This document shows, piece by piece, positions 57,410-64,000 of a DNA stretch of 64,000 nucleotides. The stretch covers positions 58,061,812 through 58,125,811 of the forward strand of contig CM075760.1 of NCBI GenBank assembly GCA_037974335.1. The letters are read 5' to 3'. The stretch is from Prionace glauca. Taxonomy: Eukaryota; Chordata; Chondrichthyes; Carcharhiniformes; Carcharhinidae. Both the position numbers and the translations under genes were made by a program. How positions within the stretch are numbered: the stretch's first letter is position 1; the number at the start of each line of letters is the position of its first letter. Below the pieces are notes generated by a model. It searched no databases, was not told the origin of the DNA, and saw only the letters and a list, made by a program, of their open reading frames with translations.

Positions 57410-57545
57410 CCACGGACTATTTGCATTTCTTAATGCAGTCAGAAGCCAACAGCTATGTTCTGTACTGACACGAATATCCAGGCAAACTGGATTATGCCTT
57501 CGTCTCAGGGTATTTCACTCAAGAAGTCTTGAGAATTCATTGAAA
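57410..57545 (+). pseudogene. Possible TCR-type V segment fragment
   Basis: One frame reads ANSYVLY, stop, HEYPGKLDYAFVSGYFTQEV, which resembles framework 2 of a TCR V domain (normally YVLYWYRQYPGK). The core tryptophan is a stop (TGA). No first or second cysteine, leader or recombination signal was recognised, so at most a degraded fragment remains. Confidence 0.4.
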
Positions 57546-59595
57546 AAAAACATTATATTCGATCAAAACATAAAAGGCAACTGGGTAGCATCTGCACGAA
57601 ATTGTTTTTCACACTAAATGTGAATAATATAAAAAGAATCATTTCCCTGGAGCCTCACATTATGTATAAATGTTACAACATTTATTGTCATACCATGCGT
57701 GCTCAAGCCTCCGATAAAAATGCATGTACCTCCAAAAGGGCTGGTGTTTGCCATTTACCATTCAGTCATTGCAGCTCCAGGTACAGTTTTGTTATTATCA
57801 TGTACCGTCTTTGTTCAGCTGTAACTGTTTTTTTCAGTTTTATCACTAGCGCATCTCCAACACACGGCATTCACTTCTATCATTTAGAGTGATGAATATT
57901 CCTCTAAAATATATAGACTCTTCCAGTCAACTGATACATTTTGTTCTCTTTCACAGGATAATTTTATAAATTTTAAGAGCTTTATTCTTCGTTTGAATGA
58001 TATAATATCTTGAATCTGCTGGCACAATTTTCTGAATGAATTGTGAACATTGTCATTTTAGGCAGTGCCATTTCACTCAAATAACAGAAAATGGTATTGA
58101 CATGATAATGTCTCCCGTTCAACTGTGTTCTGCCTGTCTATAATCTGTGCCGTACTTTGGATCTCCCCCCGACACCCCACCCCCGCCTCCCTCCACCCTC
58201 CCTCATCAACCTTGTCATTTATCGCTGCAAATACAATTTAGAAATGCAGTTATATTGACTTAGCAATGCTATTGTACATGGATTCTTTGAAAGATATGAT
58301 GTTGTACATGCAGTTCGATTACAACATTGACACTCTAAGTGTTGCGAATTTTCACTCGGAAACCACAGCATCACTCCATTTCTGCAGAATTACTGGCGCT
58401 GCTATTGGAAGTTATAGCTATTCCATTGCAGACGTGTAACTTTTTATTATTAGTATCATTGATGTTCCAGAATTATCACATTGTCACCTCCCTGTACATG
58501 TAAATATGTTATTATCTTCTCCCTGCTCCTGTGTTGTTATCTAGAAATTCTAGATTTCTTTCACATTGTTGATATTGAGAGAAATTGATTGATTCGTACG
58601 AACCATTGCTATCTGAATATCATGAAAGATTTTATTGACAGACCTTAGGTATCAACGGGTTTTTGACAATATAGGAGGATTGCAATAGTGGCTCTTCGGT
58701 GAATGCTTGGTACACACCAATAACAAGTAAAGCATACTGTTTTGTCTCCAGTCTCGACCCTCGACACTCATTGCACAAGTCATCATTTCTCTCCATTCTT
58801 TTCTGGTTAGTTTGACCATGTTGACGGAGGCAGGGTAACTGTGGTATATTTTGGATAGAATAAAAGTGATTCTGGCAATGCCTGCACACCTGATTCAGAA
58901 ATTTCAGAAGAGAGGTTCAAAGGACCCTGTACTGCTTGCGAGTTCTTAATCTTCAAATATACACTTCCCTCAGATTTGTACATTTTAACCCCTGCAGTTA
59001 GAACAATACTCTCTCCAAGTGCGTCCTTCCTATCTGTCAGTTACAGAGATTCATTATACACCAGCAATTGCACTTCATTTTCGGTTTGGAGCCCCTTTCA
59101 ATATTTCCTCTGTAAATTCAGAGAAACGCCGATTAGTTCCCCCTTCGTTGATTGAAGATTTATAGTTTGGTTTAATACAGGTATTTCCAACAGTGAATAT
59201 TTTAAGAATAATTCGCCAGATGGGGCAACTATCGAAATTGAGCGAGATGGAGACTTTCCAGTTGAATATTGCAATGAATCCTTTTTATAATTTCATATTC
59301 AATGTGTTCTGTTGGAATTTGCTGACTATTCCTGAAGTTGAATTTTTTTCAATATGTTCTTATCTTTCATTATATTTTATTTCATTTTATTGTATTCCAT
59401 ATCAAAGACCAAACTTATAATTTTTGTGATCATGTGAATGGAAACCTGAACAAGGGATAGTTTGCAATGCAGAATCATGTCAAAAGATTTTCAATTTCAT
59501 GCACAATCTTGTATCAATTTGATGTGAGTTGAGAAAGTAACATCTTGTCTCTCGTGTCGCCGTGCATATATTCTCTTGCCGTCTCTATTTTACAG
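57546..59595. other. AT-rich stretch, no gene seen
   Basis: No exon 1 of the GPR139 type (YYPxLAxIGVP with a gtaag donor) was found here upstream of the receptor fragment at 59596. Several short frames lack motifs. Confidence 0.4.
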
Positions 59596-59987
59596 TTCAC
59601 TTGGCAGTCGCTGTAATCCTATGCCGAAGAAGTTGTGGTCTCTCCAGATGTATAATTTACTATGTGGTGTCCATGGCGGTGACAGATCTCTTGGTCATTA
59701 TTACCAGCGTGATATTAAACCGGATTGCTAGGATTTATTTCCCTGGCAGTTTTCTGTCAGTCACCCCTGCAGTCTTCATGTTGTGATAACCTATGGAAGC
59801 ATTGATAGTTCTGCCTGGTTGACAGTTGCCTTCATCTTTGATCGATTCGTGGCCATTTGCTGCCAGAAGCTGAAAATCAAATTCTGCAGGGAGAAAACAG
59901 CGGCGTGGGTCATTGGGACAGTCTGCACACTGAGCTTTCTGAAAACATCCTTCCTGTATTTTATCTTTGAACCGTTATATATAAGTG
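59596..59987 (+). pseudogene. GPR139-like receptor, gene C, truncated exon 2
   Basis: A tattttacag acceptor leads into HLAVAVILCRRSCGLSRC, helix 2 (VSMAVTDLLVIITSVIL) and FLSVTP. The frame then shifts by one base near 59770 and continues with SSAWLTVAFIFDRFVAICCQ and KTAAWVIGTVCTLSFLK. It ends at FEPLYIS, where sequence of the inverted IgM arm begins. Helices 5-7 are missing and no exon 1 was found, so it is a pseudogene. It is closer to gene B (both have SVILNRI/AVILNRI) than to gene A. Confidence 0.82.
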
Positions 59988-60536
59988 CCTGTCTGGGAAA
60001 GGGGGCAACCGTATAATAGGGAAAATGGAGCCGAGTGGATGGGTTTTGGAGAACGGAATGAAGCCAAGCCAAGCCAGAGACAGTTTTTTATATTTAAAAT
60101 TTATTTAAAAATTCAGAGAATATTTTACAGCGAAATTTTTTTTTAAAGTTAGAAAAGTGAACATAGCGATCGAGCTTCACATTGAGAACAGAACATATGC
60201 ACAGAGAATCCGTCAATATTTGTACATCTGTTACATACACCAGAAATAGAAGACAGACCTTAATAGAAAGAGGAATTAACAGATTTGAGAAAGGAATGAA
60301 AAAAGTTACTTATGTATACATGAAATTTAAACTACGCGAAAACTATTAACGACAGTTACAATATAAGAAAAAAAAGTCTCGTATTTTTCACACTGGAAAC
60401 TGAAATAACGTCTATGATTGGCTCTGTTACAGATTCAGAATGATAAACTGAGAGAATAGAATAACCCAGAGCAGATATTGCACTTGAGTCATACAGAGAT
60501 CTTCAAAATCAGCCCAGAGTCAAAACATTCAACCCA

Positions 60537-60545
60537 TCATTTGAT
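60537..60545 (-). CDS. IgM membrane exon TM2, right copy (coding part)
   Basis: After the tttacag acceptor on the minus strand the exon reads ATC AAA TGA, the same as the left copy. Confidence 0.72.
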   Translation of the reverse strand: MK

Positions 60546-60684
60546 CTGTAAAATAAAGAGACAATATTGAAGCAGATGTTTATGATGTGGGACATTAATT
60601 TTGGAGTTTTTAATCAGGGAAACATTGAGAGATTTTCAAATCCATTCTGCCAGTTTGAAATGTGAATGAATTGAATCATCTCAC

Positions 60685-60812
60685 CTTCACCAGAGTGACG
60701 GCAGTGCTGTAGAAAATGCTCAGGAAGAACAGGACGATGAATGTGGAAGCGGTTGTCCAGATGTTCCTGTTATCATCCTCATTGCCTTCAATCAAGATGC
60801 GATCGGTGGGGT
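60685..60812 (-). CDS. IgM membrane exon TM1, right copy
   Basis: 128 bases on the minus strand, the same length as the left copy. The acceptor is gtcccccag and the donor aag|gtgaga. It encodes [19 protein letters not shown] and the same membrane helix ([17 protein letters not shown]). The only changes are in the extracellular spacer, which suggests the helix is under constraint or the copies are recent. Whether its Cmu4 is intact cannot be seen. Confidence 0.88.
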
Positions 60813-62701
60813 CTGGGGGACGGAGACCAGGGAATGAAATTAAATTACTTTATTGATCCAGGTAATCTTATTGTTATTTTTTTCCCCATTCTTCTTCATA
60901 AACTGTTAATTAATAAATTAACAGTTTGTATAATTTTTGTATAATTGTACTCTTGTATAATTTTCAATGTATATTTACTGTTAAATTCAGGACACTCAGC
61001 AACCGATCTCCGTAATTATTTTCACACTTGACCTTTAAGCACATTCATTGGACGGTCCATGTCAGAAAGCACTGAAGATGTTATCTTGAGTGTTAGTTTA
61101 TTTTTGATCAATTTGGCACTATCCTTCATTGAAGAATATTATGACTGATATCGAGTAACGTTCACTGACCAATGATTGTTTTCACAGATGGTGACCGATC
61201 TGTAAACTGTGAATGTTGCTGTTTAAGAGCTGGGATATAATTTCTGATCATTTCTTATTTGAGGTGGAAATGGCTGGAAGATCACTAGCTTAATTCAGTT
61301 TCTCAACGTGTTTTCGGTGCAATGTACATTGGGCTAGTTGTCGATAGATATGTCCATTAAAATTCATGTTTAAATTTTACTTTCATCATTTACCTACCAT
61401 TCGTATTTAAGATTTTGCATTTCTGTGCGTGTGCACGATCATCTCGTGGTCTACATAAATCTTTGGCTCTGAGTTAATATATGTACAAGAGCGTTAATAT
61501 ACGCGTTCATATGCCTGTGTTGATTTATGTGGTTGTGTGTCTGCATTTGTGTGTATATTTTATTCTTCTGTCATAGTGCATGTATGGCTCTATTATTGTG
61601 TTAAGTCTATGTATATTTATTAATGTCACTCTTAACGGGTGCACATGTGTTTATGCCTATTGCTCTGTGTTAATTTCTGTCCTTCTAGCAATGTTTGTTT
61701 CCCTTTCTGTGTGCGTCTGTTTCCCCATGTGTTTGCGTGTGTATCTGTTAACATATATGTATTTACGTGTTGATAGTTCTTCATAACGATGTCTTGAAGT
61801 TTTGCTTTGATATTTCGTAATGTGTGCTATGGTGTTATGTGCTGTAGGAGCATGAGAATGTTTGTGTCTACATGTTTGCATGCAAATGTTTTGCTGTCAG
61901 TTCATCTACATAAAGTCTGCTTATTTGTTTATTTTCATTTCCATATATGTTTGTTAACGTGTATAACATTGTGTGTCTCTATATCCATATTCCTGTCAGC
62001 GTGAATGTGTGCTATTTGAGCATATGTTAGTGTTTGCGTATTTATGTGGATCTGCATGCATGCGTATCTGTCTGTGTTGTGCCTATGCATGTATGTGTTT
62101 GTGTTTCGGTCTGTGTACAGACTCACATAAATGTATGTACTTGTGTGATTTATGTGTATACATGTGCGTGCGTTTGTTTTTACTTGATTGTGTGCGTATG
62201 TTGCTGTGTTAATGCCTGTTTGTACAGCATGAGTCGATATATTCGTGTGTGTGTGTGAGAGAGAGGGAGAATCTGTGTGTGTGTGCGTGCCGATGTTTAT
62301 TTGTGTGTGGATGTATTTGTGCATGGGTGATTCTTTTTGTGTGAGTGTATTTGTGTTTATTTGTCTAAGTGTGTATTTTTGTTTAAGTATGTGTTCTCTA
62401 TGAGTGCATTTGTGTGCGCATTCATATTTCTCTGCATGTGTGTTCGTTTGTGCAAGTATTGCATGCATCTATGTTGTGTTAAATTGTATCTTTGTGTATG
62501 CATGTATTTGTGGGGTTTTGTGCATGTGTATGAGTTGTGCATTTGTATGTTTCTGTGCATGTGTTTGAATGCACCTTTCCGTATTTCTGTATTTGTGCAT
62601 GGTTTCGTGTGTGCGTATTTGAATGTGTCCTTCTGTATTTATGTGCATATTTGTGAGTACGTGTATTTGTGCATGTATTTATGCATTTGTGTCGATGTGT
62701 G

Positions 62702-62736
<35 letters not shown>

Positions 62737-64000
62737 GAGAGGGAGAATGTGTGTGTATGTGCGTGCCGATGTTTATTTGTGTGTGGATGTATTTGTGTAT
62801 GGGTGATTTTTTTGGGTGGGTGTATTTGTGTCTATTTGTTTAAGTGTGTATTTTTGTTTAAGTATGTGTTGTCTATGAGTGCATTTGTGTGCGCATTCAT
62901 ATTTCTCTGCATGTGTGATCGTTTGTGCAAGTATTGCATACATCTATGTTGTGTTAAATTGTATCTTTGTGTATGGATGTATTTGTGTGTTTTTGTGCAT
63001 GTGTATGAGTTGTGCATTTGTATGTTTCTGTGCATGTATTTGAATGCACCTTTCCGTATTTCTGTATTTGTGCATGGTTTCGTGTGTGCGTATTTGAATG
63101 TGTCCTTCTGTATTTGTGTGCATATTTGTGAGTACGTGTATTTGTGTATGTATTTATGCATTTGTGTCGATGTGTGTGTGTGTGAGTGTGTGTTTGACTG
63201 TGTACGCCTATGTGTGTATTTATAATTGTGACAGTTTTGGCAATATTGTCAGTGTGTGTATTTTTAACTCTTGCTTCAAGTTTCACCGGCAATCAATAAC
63301 GAGACATGACCCAGTCAATACGAATAATGGAGCACATTTTCAATGTGTTGCTGTTTCAATTTATTTTGTGTGAGTGGCACCGTGATATCAGGAGAAAGAA
63401 TAAAATAATTCATTGATGCATCTCAGAAAACTTATTGACAGAACAGTGAAAACCGGGGAGGATTCTATGACTTGTTTAATTTGTATTATGGGAAACCAAT
63501 GCCAGCACATGAAAAAAAAATGTTGGAACATGTTTAAATTGTGTTGCGTAAGGTTATGTGTATAACAATGATGAAGGTAATGATATTTAAATATCAGCAG
63601 CGAGTAAACCGGAAGCTAATTTGCACTGTTGGCAACTGGTCCTTATAGTCGAGGGCTGGTCCCTTCCAAACACACTACTTGGGGAGAGGGAGGACAGGGA
63701 GCTCAGAGTTTCCCCCTCTCTACCCGGTGATGCAATGTATCTGATGGTTCTAACCACTGAGGAGGTGGAGGTGCAGTGGATTAAATAATGGCATTCCTCC
63801 TCTTTCCATTGAGGAAGTTGTGGAGCATGGATTAGCTAATGCTCCTCCCCCCTCTTTGTTGGGTGAGTAGGAATCTGGTAGGTTAACAATTTCACTCTCC
63901 CTCTCTCTGATGGGGGGATTGTTGCTCCATATTTCTGTTTGACCTTCACTTCAGTTCCCATTAGGTGTGGTGTAGCAGCAGAAAGCTGACATCAATGGAT
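60813..64000 (-). other. IgM intron between Cmu4 and TM1, right copy
   Basis: Mirror of 18203-21480. It contains the TG-rich block and lacks the LINE present in the left arm. No gene was seen. The CH4 exon is not reached before the window ends. Confidence 0.7.
61440..63225 (-). repeat. TG-rich block, mirror of 19590-20940, with tandem duplication
   Basis: TG/TA-rich cryptic simple sequence. Within it, about 62275-62730 and 62751-63206 are two nearly identical copies offset by about 476 bases (both with gccgatgtttatttgtgtgtgg-type starts and gtaagtattg-like words). The duplication explains most of the extra length against the left arm. The Cys/Val-rich frames are products of composition. Confidence 0.85.

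Larger units (their letters stand above)
59988..64000 (-). repeat. Right arm of large inverted repeat (IgM 3' region)
   Basis: Reverse complement matches 18203-22322 in order, from gcctgtctggg (59988) matching cccaaacaggc (near 22320), through the mu 3' UTR, TM2, TM1 and the TG-rich block, to the catcaatggat end at 64000 matching atccattgatg at 18203. It runs off the window edge, where the partner Cmu4 is expected. Confidence 0.85.

Noticed and set aside
57546-59595. Search for exon 1 of receptor gene C
   Set aside because: No GVP-type exon with a gtaag donor was seen. The upstream sequence also does not resemble the intron of gene B, so gene C is treated as a truncated paralog, not as part of the recent inverted duplication.
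61580-63373. Cys/Val-rich frames up to 177 codons in the TG-rich block
   Set aside because: Same composition effect. The repeated protein similarity between 62337 and 62749 is explained by the tandem DNA duplication.

Overview
The window looks like nuclear DNA of a cartilaginous fish, most likely a shark. The evidence is an IgM heavy-chain 3' gene end (Cmu4 plus mu membrane exons) of shark type, T-cell-receptor V segments with 23-bp recombination signals, vertebrate nuclear tRNA genes, GPR139-like receptor genes with a conserved intron, and dense CR1-like LINEs and tRNA-derived SINEs. There are no bacterial operons and no CRISPR array.

Layout. 1-9.4 kb is almost all repeats: nested CR1-like LINEs, a Ty3/Gypsy fossil, SINEs and pyrimidine-rich simple sequence. 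9.4-13.7 kb holds a two-exon GPR139-like receptor gene (A, minus). 13.8-22.3 kb holds the 3' end of an IgM cluster (plus): Cmu4 split by a CR1 insertion, a long intron rich in CA repeats, then the TM1 and TM2 membrane exons. 24-28 kb holds CR1 debris and a second intact-looking GPR139-like gene (B, minus). 28-38 kb has old LINEs, two Penelope-like fragments, a good tRNA-Lys and a degenerate triplicated tRNA-Val segment. 38.4-42.6 kb is a nearly full-length CR1-like LINE. 43-48 kb carries two TCR-type V segments in opposite orientations, with an L2/Rex1-like LINE between them. 49.7-52.4 kb carries tRNA-Glu, tRNA-Asn and an intron-containing tRNA-Ile. 53.8-57.2 kb is another long CR1-like LINE. 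59.6 kb to the end holds a truncated GPR139-like pseudogene joined to an inverted copy of the IgM 3' region (TM2, TM1 and CA/TG-rich intron, minus strand). The Cmu4 of that copy would lie beyond the window.

Main conclusions. (1) About 4 kb of IgM 3' region is present twice as a diverged inverted repeat (about 18.2-22.3 kb against 59.99-64.0 kb). (2) The left Cmu4 exon is interrupted by an antisense CR1-like LINE with a 5-bp target duplication, and its internal membrane splice donor appears lost, so this cluster is probably a pseudogene; no CH1-CH3 or V/D/J is visible upstream. (3) IgM and TCR V elements lie within about 22 kb of each other, interleaved with GPR139-like receptors. (4) The LINEs fall into three 3'-end classes, called A, B and C here, with several informative nested, twin-primed and internally duplicated copies.

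All similarities were judged by eye. No alignment or database search was run, and most repeat boundaries are good to about 10-30 bases.
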